From Pelagophyceae sp. CCMP2097 (lineage: Eukaryota > Sar > Pelagophyceae), in contig MU657190.1 in assembly GCA_026770575.1 (NCBI GenBank), positions 346,134 through 387,287 on the forward strand: a DNA stretch of 41,154 bases, written 5' to 3'. Shown in pieces: positions 10,096 to 20,455 of this stretch. The position numbers and the translations under genes were made by a program. Below the pieces are notes generated by a model that was not told the origin of the DNA, made no database searches, and worked only from the letters and a program-made list of their open reading frames with translations. Every line of letters starts with the position of its first letter. The stretch's first letter is position 1.

Positions 10096-11425
10096 TCAGC
10101 TGTAGGTCAAGTCGTCGTTGAAGTAGACGTGGACCGTGGCGACGTGCGCGTCCTCGTCGATGCCGAGGCGCTCGAACTCGGCGGACTCATCGAGGAGGCC
10201 GCATTCCTCTAGCGTATTCGTCCTAGAGACGTTCGGCGTTCGATTTGACGTCCGGCGCCCCGCAACGACAGCCCCGATGCAAAGACGGGCCGAACACGGC
10301 GCCACTCCGGAGCAATACGCGGGCGGCGGCGGCCTCGCGCGCCTCTCTGCCTTCTCTCGTTGCCATTTTGCGCCTTGCCGGGCGCTGAAAACCCGCATGT
10401 CCATCGCTTCAAAGCCATTTTCCGCCGTCAGCTGCTTCCAGGTGTACGACTTGGCGTGCGCGTTGAACTCGGAGTACCGCGTCTGGATCTCCTCGAGGGT
10501 TTCTTCGCAGCACACCTATAGAAGAATACAATAGAAAACCTATAGAAGAATACTATAGAAGAGTCTCTTCCCAGCCAACCTGCGGGCACCCGATCCGCGT
10601 AGCTCTCCATGGCCCTCTGGGGGAGTCCCTCCCGTAGGGCTCTCCAGACCCCCCTGGGAGCGGGAGAAACCTCTGGGGCAGCCCCTCGGCCTCTGTCGAC
10701 GTCCAAAGGTCCGAAGCGTGCGGCGCGGTGGTCGGACGTGGAGGACGTCGCTCTGGGCCGTGAGCGTGTTGACGACGCGGAGCTTTCGGACTTTTAGTGA
10801 CAATTTTCCAATAATGAATTGGGCATCATTCCACCACGCAACTCCAAAGTCCGTCGCGTGGTCCGCCGACGGCGCCGCAGGGGGCACGTGCAAAAAGCGG
10901 CCCATGGGCACGTACGGCGCGAACACGTCGCGGTCCGCGTCGTACCGCCTGATAGTGCGTGCGGGGGTGCGTGGTCTCGCAGAAGGGAGTGCAAACGTCT
11001 CGAGCAAGGCCTCACCGCTTCACGTCTTGTGTCGCCGCGTCGAACCAATGGCTCAAATCACGCCCCGCGTTGGCGACGATTGCGGCAGTGAGGACGCCGC
11101 GGTGGTCCGCGATCAAGTGGGTGAGGTCGAAGACGCGGCCGAAGATGCTCACCCACGCGTCGTCGCCGGCGTTGTGCGCGGACACTTCGTCGGCCGTGTA
11201 GTACCTACGGGCGACGTCCAAACCAGCCCAGCCACCGAGCTTTGAGGCGCCGTGCGACTCGGGTTCCCCTCGAAAACATCGGGCTCGCCGCTTGGAGGCG
11301 ACTTCAGGCGGCTCTCCACGACTATCGCGGGGCGCCGGCAATCGCCTCCGCTTGCGGCCGTGCTGCTTGGGCAGCAGCGTCGACGCCGTCACCGCCATGG
11401 GCTTCCGTAGCCGCGGCGGCGGCAA
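10096..11425 (-). CDS. CYB5D1: Cytochrome b5 domain protein, CYB5D1-like
   Basis: Homologue of CYB5D1, a haem-binding b5-fold protein linked to cilia in animals. Exons 11425-11016, 10948-10738, 10515-10397 and 10222-10096 join in frame to 288 residues. The b5 domain is RYYTADEVSAHN, WVSIFGRVFDLT, then the probable haem histidines H108 in ADHRG and H126 in GRDLSHWFD. Family-typical blocks follow: GRFLHVPP, WWNDAQFIIGKLS, RVVNTLTAQ, HAKSYTWK, TLEECGLLDE and the C-terminal YFNDDLTYS. Intron 1 is GTGAGG-AG. Intron 2 (222 bp) uses GTCCGA. Intron 3 fits the reading phase only with a GC donor (GCGGGT); it is 174 bp and lacks stops, so retention would keep the frame. A second in-frame ATG at 11398 is an equally possible start. 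The first 65 residues are unlike the family and may hide another intron. Confidence 0.88.
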
Positions 11426-11496
11426 GTTAGCGCGACCGACCGAAACGGTTTCAGCGAACGAAACGGTGTGCGTTGTCCCAAAGGGGACCGGCCGCC

Positions 11497-13826
11497 ATGG
11501 CCGACGACCCTAGCATGCTCGGGGACGACGACTTTGAGGACGAGGTGGTGAAAGTGGACCCGGCGACGCACGCTCCCGACCTGTTTTTGGCGTGCAAGAG
11601 GAACGACGTCGGTGCGCCACCCCCTCCAAGAGGCCCGGCGAGGCCATCGGGGTCGACGAGGCCCAGGGAGGGGCCGTCGCCTCGAGTGAAGCCTCCTGGC
11701 GATGGCGCCTCTCTTCGAGGGGCGTCTCGAAACGGCCGGCGACGCCGCCCGTCAAACGTCTTGCGCGCTGCCTTGGACGCCCTTCGAACGCCCGGCCTCT
11801 AGGCGCGACGCGGTCGTACCTGGAGCAGGGCGTCCCGCAGACGTTTCACGAGGGCGCCGGCTGGACCTGCCTCCACTGGGCCGCGCGCTGGGGGGCCGTG
11901 GAGAGCGTGGAACGGCTCGTCGAGGTGCGCGCTCTGTGGTCTCCCTCGCGTGTCAACGTCCGAAAGGTCGACGTCCGAATGGGGTCAACGTCCGAATAGT
12001 GTCCGACGGGTGTTCTCCGTTCCCGAATGGTGTCAACGTCCGAATGGTGTTTACCTCCGACGCAGGATGGCGCAGCCGTCCCGTACCTCGAAGCCAAGGC
12101 GGCGGCGTCGCGCCCCCCCGCATTGCGGCAAGCCAGCGACGAGCGCTTCGACGCCGTCGGCGCTTCGGCTTCCGAAGATGGGCAGAGCGCGCCGAAAGGG
12201 GCGCAGCTTTCTGCTGCGGTGCTTCAGAGGAACACGCCTCTGCACTGGGCGGCCTTCCATGGCCACCTCCGCGTCGTCTGGCTCCTCCTCGGCGCCGGGT
12301 ACGCAGCGGACGACGCCGACGAAGTCGGGAATTCCGTGACGAGGCAGCGTCGGATCCGATTAGGCAGCGTCGGAGACTCTGCGGTGCCTTCCATGGCCGC
12401 GGGAAGAGAAGAGAGTTCTTGAGAAGAGACGGAGTTCTTGAGAGGCAGCATATTGGCCCGGTCACGAGTCGTGGGCATTTGCCCGAACTTACGAGGGAGA
12501 CGTATCCGCGAGGGCCACGTTTGTCAAGAGTGCCGCAACCCCGGCCTCTTAATACGCCTCTTTAGGCGCTGCACCTCGGCGCTGCGGGCGGCCACCCATC
12601 CATCGTGCGCGCCCTCGTCGCCGCCGGCGCCAAGATCTCGGCGCAGAACCTGTTCTCGAACACGCCTTTGGATGTGTCGACGGTTGCGGGGGTGCGCGAG
12701 ATGTTGGTGCAAGCGCACGAGGCGGAGACCAAGCTGGAAAACGAGTCGAAAAAGCTGGAAAAGGAGTCGAGACGCAAGCTCTCCACGGATACGGTCAAGT
12801 CAATCAACTCAGCTCTCTCGGTGAAGCAGGCCTCGCACATGTTGAAGTACCAAGCCGTGGCGGCGGCTTTAGAAGGGGCGATGCTGTGCGGCAATTTGAC
12901 CGACATCTCAAAATTGCACACCGCTGCGGACATCCTCGACGCCGCTCTGTCCGCGGCGCGCCTGGAGTGCGTCGACGCCTCGCTCGTCCTGCGCGGCGAC
13001 GGCGCCGCGGACCGTTTGGGCAAGCATATTGTTCAAGGCGGCGTCGAAGGCAACCACGCGGACAAATCATCGAGGACCGAGTCGGCAGTCTCAGAGGCTC
13101 GATGGATTCCGGGCCTCTGCCGTCGGAGGCGAGGCGGTGCTCCCCTCTTGAAAGCGAGAAGATGCGCCCCTTGCAAGATGCCTCCCTTGCAAGATGCTTC
13201 CGTAAAACACCGCTGTCCCTAGGCCTTGCGCGATCATTTGGACCTCGTCCGCGCGGCGGCGCCGATCGTGACGCAGGAGGCGTACACGGCGCTGGTGAAC
13301 AAGCTGGCGCGGCTGCGCCGGGAAGCGGCGGAGCTTGCTGCAAAACGCGACGCCGAAACCCCCAAAGACCATGACGCAGAGCCTCTCGAAGACGACGACG
13401 CCGCCGCCCCCGTCGACGACGACTGCGGCGCGCCCGAGGCGCTCCTCCAAGAGGCCGACAACGTGCGTCTTTTTGTGGAGAGGGCCGCTGAGGCACCACG
13501 CTCGGGGACGCTTTCGAATGGCTCGAGAACGCTATCGCATGGCTCGAGACATTTTCGCGTCAGAGAGGCATGAGACACTTCAGAGAGCGTCAGAGTAGAG
13601 CGTGCGCTGGCCCCTTTGTGCGGTCGTGGATTGATGCTAGGTCGTCGCTCGGAGCCACGCGGAGTTCTGGCTCAAGTCCAACTGTGCGCCCCTCGACGCC
13701 AAGCCCTGCGCCGACGCGGCCTGCCAACGGCCCATGGACCGCCTCGCAGCCGCGATAGCAGAGGCCGAGGCTCGACGCGCGGACGCGGAACTTTTGAACT
13801 CCGCAAAAAACCTCCTCGCAATCTAA
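11497..13826 (+). CDS. Ankyrin-repeat protein with coiled-coil C-terminus
   Basis: Six exons join in frame to 484 residues: 11497-11611, 11803-11924, 12066-12335, 12566-13087, 13223-13462, 13641-13826. The start MADDPSMLGDDDFEDE is acidic. Ankyrin repeats are at residues 57-79 (GWTCLHWAARWGAVESVERL), about 135-168 (NTPLHWAAFHGHLRVVWLLL) and 169-206 (SALHLGAAGGHPSIVRALV, then NTPLDVS). The second is preceded by a 55-residue low-complexity insert. The rest is Ala/Glu/Lys-rich with predicted coiled coil (AETKLENESKKLEKESRR; later AAAIAEAEARRADAELL). The last exon is short but reads in phase from GTCGTCGCT to a TAA. Donors are GTGCGC, GTGCGC, GTGACG, GTCTCA and GTGCGT; the fourth is the least certain. 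Ankyrin repeats bind proteins; the partner is unknown. It starts 72 bp from the divergent CYB5D1 gene, so the two may share a promoter. Confidence 0.8.
11937..12060 (+). repeat. Short repeats inside ankyrin-gene intron 2
   Basis: The 141-bp intron 11925-12065 is built largely from variants of gtcaacgtccgaatggtgt, with about five recognisable copies (gtcaacgtccgaa, gtcgacgtccgaa, gtcaacgtccgaa, then two more). They are imperfect and oriented the same way. The repeats stop short of the GTGCGC donor and GACGCAG acceptor. Confidence 0.7.
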
Positions 13827-13833
13827 AGCGTCC

Positions 13834-13878
13834 AAAGGCAAACCAATCAAAGGCAAACCAATCAAAGGCAAACCAATC
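13834..13878 (+). repeat. 15-bp tandem repeat, three copies
   Basis: Three perfect copies of aaaggcaaaccaatc begin eight bases after the ankyrin-gene stop codon, so they lie in its 3' UTR. Flanking copies of gcgtccaaaggcaaa mark the partial ends. A replication-slippage array; a CCAAT-like word recurs in each unit. Confidence 0.9.
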
Positions 13879-14071
13879 AAAAGCGTCCAAAGGCAAAGCC
13901 GCACGACGAGGCGTGGGCGGCATCAGAGGCCATCGGGGACCCGGGATGTGATTGGTTCTTACGGAGCGAAGACCGTCGTTCGACCAATGTGTCCATGAGT
14001 CACATGGAATAAAAGTCACGCGTTTCTGCAATTAGGCGCGCTTCGCGGCGGAACTCCAAGTCCGCCAAGCC

Positions 14072-14673
14072 ATGGACGCCGTCCCCGCCGTCAAGCTGCC
14101 CATTTTGGACGCGCCGCCGGACTACTGGCTGCCCGACGATTTCGGGGCGGTGGAGGAGACTGAAGACTTTCCTGTGAGTCATACGCCGTTCGACCTTTCC
14201 TCAGACTGCTTTAGGCCCCCCCGGAGGACGGCGTCTACGTCTGGATCCCCGCCGTCAACCTTTCCGCGCTGCGGACGTCGGCGGACCGACTGGAGAAGGC
14301 CGTGGCGGTGGCGCTGCAGTCGAACGCGTTCGCGGACTTGGTCCAAGCGGCCCAGGCAGCGCACAAAACCGTGAGTCCGACGGCCCTTTGGCGAGACGGC
14401 GTACCCCGGACCGCGACTCGAGGCAGGACGGCCGACCCTGGGCCTTTCCCGGCAGTAGACGGGGGCGGCCGTAGACTCAGCTTCTCGAGACTCTCGGGAC
14501 TTGCCTCGTGCCTCTGGATCCTGTACGGTACCCCGTCACAGGTCTCCGACGGCCTGAAACAGTTGGAGAGGAAGGACGACGAGGACCGCGAGATCGCCGT
14601 TGCGGCCGCCGAAAAGGCCGCCAAGAAGCTGAAAAAGGCGAAAGGCGGGGGCGGCAAGAAGAAGAAACCTTAA
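14072..14673 (+). CDS. Small protein with lysine-rich tail, unknown function
   Basis: Three exons (14072-14173, 14215-14370, 14542-14673) join in phase 0 to 129 residues. Donors are GTGAGT and GTGAGT; acceptors are tttag and tcacag. The N-terminus is Pro/Asp-rich (APPDYWLPDDF). The middle is a helical segment (WIPAVNLSALRTSADRLEKA, then SNAFADLVQAAQAAHKT and SDGLKQLERKDDEDREIAV). The end is a basic KKLKKAKGGGGKKKKP tail, which may act in nucleolar or RNA binding. I do not recognise the family. The start is chosen because the first ATG (gccATGg) begins the only open phase. It converges on the MYND pseudogene at 14927-15990. Confidence 0.7.
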
Positions 14674-14926
14674 GCGCCTCGACGCGCGAGAAGGCGCAGG
14701 GCCCCGACGAGAAAGTAACGATTGATTTGTTACGATGCGGACCACGAGGCCCTTCCGCGGACCGCGCGCCGCAGCGAGGCCTCGTGAAAACGGAGTGCCG
14801 TGGCGGCGCGGCCCGAGGAGTGGCGCAAAGCACCGGGCGGGACCGAGGCACGCCGGCGAGTCGGCGAGGCGCGGGCGTCCGTGGCGAGGATTTTATACGT
14901 CGTGGCCGGCCCGTCGCGAGGGACGA

Positions 14927-15990
14927 TCACTCTGGCCGACCGGCCTCAGAGTGCGAGCCGCCCCGCAACCTCTCGCCGACCGCCAACGCCGCGACCTCTC
15001 CGGTCGCCGCCTCGGCCTCGGCTTGCCCTTTGGCCGCGGCGCGCCGGGAGCAGCGCAGCGCCGCGTCCAAGTCCCGCGCCACGCCTTGGCCGAGTGCGTG
15101 ACACCACCCGAGGTAGTAGAGCGCGTCCGCGTCGCCCTGCTGCGCGGCGAGGCGGTACCACCGCACGGCTTCCTCGAACGACTGCGCCACGCCCTTGCCC
15201 TCGTAGAACATGGCTCCGACGTTGTGTTGAGCGGCGGGATAGCCTTGCTCGGCTGCGCGCCGGTACCACTGCGCGGCAGTTTTGAGGTTGATCTTGACGC
15301 CTTGGCCGCACTCGTAGCACTGGCCCAGTGCATCCTGCGCTTCTGCATGGCCTTGCGCCGCAGCGAGCTCGTAGCACTGGAGCGCCCGCTTAAAATTCTG
15401 CTTGAGACCCACGCCGCCCTCACGGTACGCGTCTCCGAGGTGCACCTGGGCGTTCCCCTTGTCCACGTGCTCCTGCAGCCAGCGCACACCCTCGGCATCC
15501 GACTTGGGGGCTGGCACGCGGCAGAGCGGGCAGCGCGTGTCGTACGGCCGCGTATCGTCGCACTTGAGGGAGCATACCGCGCAAATCTTCTTGGAGCAGC
15601 AATAATAGATTATTTGCCGTTCAGCTTCGATCGGCAGCAGGTCCAGGCAGATGGCATACGGGCCGCGCCAGTCCCACTTGCCGTCGTTCGGCGCGCTGGC
15701 CTCGACGACCGCCGTCGGTCGAACAGCCGATAAGCGCGCCGCCGCCTTTAAACCAGCTGCCGGCGCGACGTCGTCGACGATGGCCGGCTCCTCCTCGATA
15801 ATCAGCTTCTCCGGCATGAGCGCGTCGAGCATGCGGCCTTGGAAGTCATCTGCCTGCACTGCGCCTTGTGCCCGCCCTGGCACTTTTTGGAGCAGTAGTG
15901 GCGCGATTTGCACTTGGTGCAGTGCTTGCCGCCCGGCTCGTCGCAGACGCAGCACGGCTTGCGCGCAGCGGCGGCGGGCGGGTCGCCCAT
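14927..15990 (-). pseudogene. MYND / RING-like / Sel1 copy with a frameshift
   Basis: The start MGDPPAAAARKPCCVC (ATG at 15990) and the whole MYND finger, including GHKAQCRQ, read in one frame that soon stops (15802). The rest (ADDFQGRMLDALMPEK, a RING-like region with CCSKKICAVC and CPLC, four Sel1 repeats and a tail to 14927) reads in another frame. The break is at about 15844-15852, where only five bases separate CAG (Gln) and TTC (Phe) against a multiple of three in intact paralogues. The first RING cysteine is also changed (YAIC for CAIC). No intron with sensible ends bridges the two frames. A base-call error cannot be excluded, in which case this would be a working gene. Confidence 0.75.
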
Positions 15991-16259
15991 CGTGTCGTGG
16001 TAGTCCGTCGGGTGCTTCAACGTCCGGCTGGTCCTTTGCTTCCTTCCGGTCCTCGACGAGATTGCGACGTAGGGCAGTCCTCGGAGTGCACAAAGGGCGG
16101 GACGACGTCGCGCGGGCCGCTTCTCCCGACGCCGCGCGCACCGAGCACGCGCTCGGACAAGGGCTGCCGGCGGTTTAAGGCGGTGCGCACGTGCTCCTAT
16201 TGTACTGATTTCCGCGCGGTAGTTTAGCGACCACGACCTCGGACCTCCACCTTCAAAGC
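15991..16259. promoter_or_regulatory. Divergent intergenic region
   Basis: A 269-bp region between the start of the MYND-family copy (minus) and the first ATG of the lysine-rich gene (plus). The 30 bp before the MYND start codon resemble those before copy 1 (527) and the copy at 18633 (cgacggactaccacgacacg and variants), so a piece of 5' UTR or promoter was duplicated with the genes. No TATA box is evident. Confidence 0.45.
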
Positions 16260-17426
16260 ATGCCGCCGAAGCCCGATGGTGCGCACCCCGCGGTCCGACC
16301 GCGGGCCCTCGCGGGTTTCGCGCGCCGGCCCCGTTTTCGCGACGCAGGAAGAAACTCGTTTCAAGTTGTGCGCCCCGTGACTTGCCCAATACGGATTCTC
16401 GCTTTCAAACTAGCATACAACCCGCACACGGCGTGGCGGGAGAAGAACCGCATGTCGACTTCGGCTTCGTTAAAATCAAACGACATTTGGTACGACGTTT
16501 TTTGGGCGCCCCGTGCTGCGCAAATGCGCGGACCGTCACTAGCAGCCCCGCACCGACACCGATTCAAAGCGCGCACGCGTCGCCGCAGGTCCAAGACCAT
16601 CGGCCACGACCCGTACGCGGCCGACGGCGACGTGCGTCGGTCGTTTCGCGGGCCTCGTCGCGGGACCCGGGGCCTCGCGCGCTTGCGCGGCGGCCTCTTC
16701 GGCGCGGCGCGATAAACGCCTCGCACAGGATGGCCAGAAGTCGGCGGAGGAGGTAGCGGCGACGGCGGCGCGCGGCAAGGGCATCATGGAGCTGGTACGT
16801 TGTTCGGGCCTTTTCGAGCGACAAGCGCCGCGCCGGAACTCGTCTCCTAACACCGCTATCTTCGGCCGCCCCTCTTCGAGTGCCTCTGCAGGCGCGGCTG
16901 TCAAACGTCGCCGACGCGTCTTCGGCGAACCGCGGCAACGAGCGCACAACCGCGCCTTGCATCAAAACCCACTCGGAAAACCCGAACCGTCACGACGGCA
17001 GAGTCCCTACGCGCGTCCGAGTGGTGGCCGCCTTGCGCGCGAGACGCACCGGAGTGGCTGCACGAGGCGGTGCGGGAAAGTGCGGGAAAATGAAGTAAAG
17101 AATGGTCCAACCAATTGGTCCAACGCCTTTTGAAAACGCCTTGATTCAGGTTCTCCCAGAACCTCTTCTGGGGTCTCAAACGCAAGGGCGCCCCGCGCGG
17201 CTACGAGCTCGCCGTGCCAGAGTCGGAGGAGGAGGACGAGGACAGCGACGACGACGACGTCAAGCGGCCGGACGACGACGCCAAGCGGCGCAAGGTCGAG
17301 GCCAAAGCGGCGAAAAAGGAAAAAAAGAAAGCCAAGAAGGCAAAGGAGAAGAAGGAGAAGAAGGCCAAAAAGGAGAAGAAGGCCAAGAAGTCGAAGAAGG
17401 CCTCTTCAGACTCGGATTCATCCTGA
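16260..17426 (+). CDS. Small acidic/lysine-rich tailed protein (start uncertain)
   Basis: The 3' exons are supported: 16729-16794 (DGQKSAEEVAATAARGKGIM) and 17160-17426 (NLFWGLKRKGAPRGYELAV, an acidic ESEEEDEDSDDDD stretch, then an alternating Lys/Ala/Glu tail ending SSDSDSS). They join in phase 0 through donor GTACGT and acceptor ctcccag. An upstream exon ending at 16631 (TIGHDPYAADGD, donor GTGCGT) also fits. Its beginning is unclear: the first ATG (16260, MPPKPDG followed by GTGCGC) gives a phase mismatch if spliced to 16589, while an unspliced frame is open from 16260 and has later ATGs at 16452 and 16524. The charged tail suggests a nuclear or nucleolar protein. The family is not recognised. 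Confidence 0.5.
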
Positions 17427-17601
17427 CGAGTTCCAAATAAATCAGTGTCCCTGTGTGACTCGGCCGCGCCCCGGGCCGCGCCGCTCCCCCCTTGGCGGGT
17501 GGGCTCGCACTCCGAGGAGAGCAAAAGAGTTAGCATGCATGACAAAGCGGATTCGAGTGCCCAAGGGTTGGAATCGACGGTTATCGCGGTTGGCCCGCGT
17601 G

Positions 17602-18633
17602 TCACGCGGCGTGTGCTGCAAGCCGCTCTTTGACAACGTCGATCCCCACCGCCGCGCCGGCGTGCCCCCGCGCCGCGGCGCGCTTGAAGAGGCGCAGCGC
17701 TTCGTGGGCGTCCTGCGGCGCGCCGCGGCCGTTTGCGTGACACGCGCCGAGGTTGAAGAGCGCATCCGCAAGGCCCTGCGCCGAGGCAAGGCGGTATCAC
17801 TTCACGGCTTCGTCGTGCGACCGCGCCACGCCCTTTCCAAGTTTGAACATCAAGCCGAAATTGTACTGAGCGAGAGGATATCCTTGCTCGGCTGCGCGCC
17901 GGAACCACTCTGCCCCCGTCGCGTAGCTGATCGTGACACCGCGCCCGAGCATGTAACATTCCCCCAGCGCATCCTGCGCTGGTGCATGCCCTTGCGCCGC
18001 AGCGCGATCGAAAAGCTGGAACGCGCGCTTATAGCTCCGCTCGAGGCCCATGCAACCTTCACGGTAGGCGTCTCCGAGGACCGACTGCGCCTCGGCGTTG
18101 CCCTTGTCCGCGTGCTTCTGCAGCAGGCGCACATTCTCGGCATTCGACGTGGGGGCTGGTCCTCGGCAGAGCGGGCACCGGTCGTCGTGCTGCCGGCACT
18201 TGACGTTGCATGCCGTGCAAGTCCTCTTGCAGCAGCAAGTGTAGAATGTTACTTTGTCAGCTTAGATCGGCAGCAAGTCCAGGAAGATGGCACACGTGCC
18301 GCGCCAGCTCGGCCTGTCTCCGTTCAGCGCGGTGGCCTTGGCCGTCGCAGTCGTCCGAGCAGCCGGTAAGCGCGGCGCCGCCCTGGAACCAGCTGCCGAC
18401 GTGACGTCCTCGATAATGGCCGGCTCCTCCTTGATCTTCAACTTCTCCGGCATGAGCGAGTCGAGCATGCGGTCCTGGAAGTCTGCCTGCACTGCGCCTT
18501 GTGCCCGCGTTCGTTCCAGCTGGCACTTTTTGGAGCAGTAGTGCCGCGATTTGCACTTGGTGCAGTGCTTGCAGCCGGGCTCGGCACAGACGCAGCACGG
18601 CTCGCGCACGGCGACGACCGGCGGCTCGTCCAT
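17602..18633 (-). pseudogene. MYND / RING-like / Sel1 copy with two nonsense codons
   Basis: Full-length copy from MDEPPVVAVREPCCVC (18633) to a TGA at 17602. It carries an in-frame TAA (about 18264-18266, where paralogues have Glu in LLPIEA) and an in-frame TGA (about 17797-17799, where paralogues have Trp in EAVKWYRLA). The second half of the MYND finger is read in a shifted frame (LERTRAQGAVQADFQ in place of GHKAQC), so its last His and Cys ligands are lost although the frame is restored by ADFQ. The first RING motif is CAIF, with a Cys lost. Four Sel1 repeats are recognisable. Dead as a full protein; a 111-residue Sel1-only frame survives at 17797-18132. Confidence 0.88.
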
Positions 18634-19133
18634 CGTGCCGTGGCAGTCCGTCGAGTGCTGGTCGCTTGCTTCCCCGGAAGTCTGGTCCTCGACGAGATTG
18701 CGGCGTCGTCGGATTTTCAAAAGGACGGGACGACGCCGCGCAGAGCGGGCCGCACCCTCCCGACGCGCGCGGACCGAGCGCGCGCTCGAAGCAGGCCCTT
18801 GAACGCACGCGCACGCGATGCGACTCAGTTCGCGCGCGCACGTCCGGTCCCGAGTTCCGACTCAGATAGATCTAAAGATAGACCCGCTTCTCAAAATTAC
18901 GATTCTCGAATTGAGACAAACTGTTTGATGGAGTCTCGACGCGAGCTTTCACGATCCGTCAATTTTAGCTCCGCGGGCGGGGTCCGCGCTGAGATACTCG
19001 CGCCCAAAGTTTAACGGAATGTCGTTTTAAATTTTGGCAATTTGACTTTGGAACATGCGTGCAGTACTTAAGATTTGATATGAACCTCCCGAGGCGCGAT
19101 TATCGAGCGCAGCGAGCCAAGTTTCGCCCATTT
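18634..19133. other. Intergenic, nothing recognised
   Basis: GC-rich at first, then AT-richer from about 18870. No gene, RNA or repeat is recognised apart from the MYND-copy upstream region near 18633-18670. Confidence 0.4.
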
Positions 19134-19858
19134 GTGACGAACCACAATATTAATGAAATGAGCATACCCCAGGTCACGAGATTTGGTGAGAGCGAGCGAG
19201 CGACTTCGGCCGAGTCGCTCTCGAAGGCCCGGCGCGAGCGAGCGACTTGCGGTAATACGGTTTTTTTGGGGAAACCCGGAGCGGAGCGGAGCGAGCGACT
19301 TTTGATGTCGGAAAATACTGTGCAGGCACCTCGTGATGTACCCTCGATTAGGACTCTTCCGAGACAAATCGGGGGTGTTTCATCCGGCTCAAGATAATAT
19401 AGGTCCTTGCTCAAGGTTAAATTCCGTCATTTCCGACGACATTTGGCGAGACACAGCACATCGATATCGTGCAAGAGACCGACCTCCCGATGACACAGGC
19501 AATGCACATTTGAAGATCTTGCCGAAGAGATTCTACGGTGCTTTCCCTAACGGGAGGTAATAGCGTCCGAATTTCATCAAGATCCACCCGCCACGACGAA
19601 CAGGACACGCGCCTCTGCACGCTCCGAAGCTACCAATCAAACGAGCGAGGTGGGAGCGAGCGAGCGACTTTGATGGACCAAAACCGATCGCTCTATACCA
19701 AGAGCGAGCGAGCGACGGCAGAGACAAAATCGCTTAGGTGGCGCCTCTGCGAGCGAGCGACCGAGCCACTGTCGCAGGAGGCCTCACGGAGCGACCGAGC
19801 GACTTCACGGGCATGATCTCGTGACCTGGGGTGTGCTCATTTCATTGTGGCTCGTCAC
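19134..19858. mobile_element. Fold-back element with gagcgagcgac repeats
   Basis: 19134-19181 (gtgacgaaccacaat ... aggtcacgaga) and 19817-19858 (tctcgtgacctggggt ... ctcgtcac) are inverted copies of each other over about 42-48 bp with a few mismatches and one small indel. The 635 bp between them contain at least seven copies of (gagc)gagcgagcgactt-like words at about 19190, 19233, 19275, 19651, 19705, 19750 and 19787. There is no coding potential. This looks like a non-autonomous DNA element with internal repeats that a transposase could bind. Confidence 0.7.
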
Positions 19859-20401
19859 TTAGCGAACGCGCAAAAGTGGGGCTGCCGAGCCTCGGCCCGA
19901 CGGCCTTCCCCGAGCCGGCAGGCGAGGTCTGGCGGCGGCGTGCGCACGCGCGGTACGTCCCGGCCGCGGAACCGGCTTCTTATCGGATGAGGCTGACCGC
20001 ATCGCGAAGTTAGAGCGCTTCAGGCGAGACCATTTTCGGACACACCGAAAACAGCCCGCGCGCCTCCAGGGGAAAGGAGGCTCGCGGTTCCGGGGTATAA
20101 GCGCCGTGGCGCGTCCGTCGCGACACTCTTGACCCCAGGGGACGTCGGTGCGCGGCTGGGCGGTGCCTCCTAGTTCGGAGTTTGAGAGTAAAAACAGATA
20201 TCGATCCGTTAACCGGAGCTAAGTCCGGTAAGGCTTTTTACACGAGCGGCAAAAAAAATATTCAGCGATTTCGGCTCGCTGCGCTCGAAAATCGCGTCTA
20301 CTTAAGAATCTCGATTTTTTTGGTTGCCAACGCAGGAATCAGTTCACGTAAGTCACGCTTAAGCGATGCGGACCTGAACTTTGATGGCCCCGGACGCTCG
20401 A

Positions 20402-20455
20402 GGTGTAATGTAATGTAATAAAAATCACAGGATGTCCAGTCCCGGAGGACCTTCA
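20402..20455. repeat. Dispersed repeat, copy A
   Basis: Tandem tgtaa words followed by aatcacaggatgtccagtcc and cggaggacctt. The same block, with two changed bases, recurs at 27905-27957. On the minus strand it ends an otherwise unrelated frame with GPPGLDIL in both places. It looks like the shared 3' end of a repeated element whose tail is (ttaca)n. Confidence 0.8.

Noticed and set aside
11612..12565. Ankyrin-gene introns as transposon-derived introner elements
   Set aside because: Such elements are known in some algae, but no matching inverted ends or target duplications were found at these introns by eye. A genome-wide intron alignment would decide.
13834..13878. Three spaced repeats as a CRISPR array
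   Set aside because: Units are directly adjacent with no spacers, the genome is eukaryotic, and no Cas genes are present.
16260..17426. G-patch/PINX1-type nucleolar protein
   Set aside because: The Lys-rich tail is similar in style, but no G-patch glycine pattern is visible in any exon.
17602..18633. In-frame TAA and TGA as recoded sense codons
   Set aside because: TAA, TGA and TAG all end intact genes in this window (e.g. helicase, aminotransferase, PhoD-like gene), and the paralogues have ordinary Glu and Trp codons at these sites.
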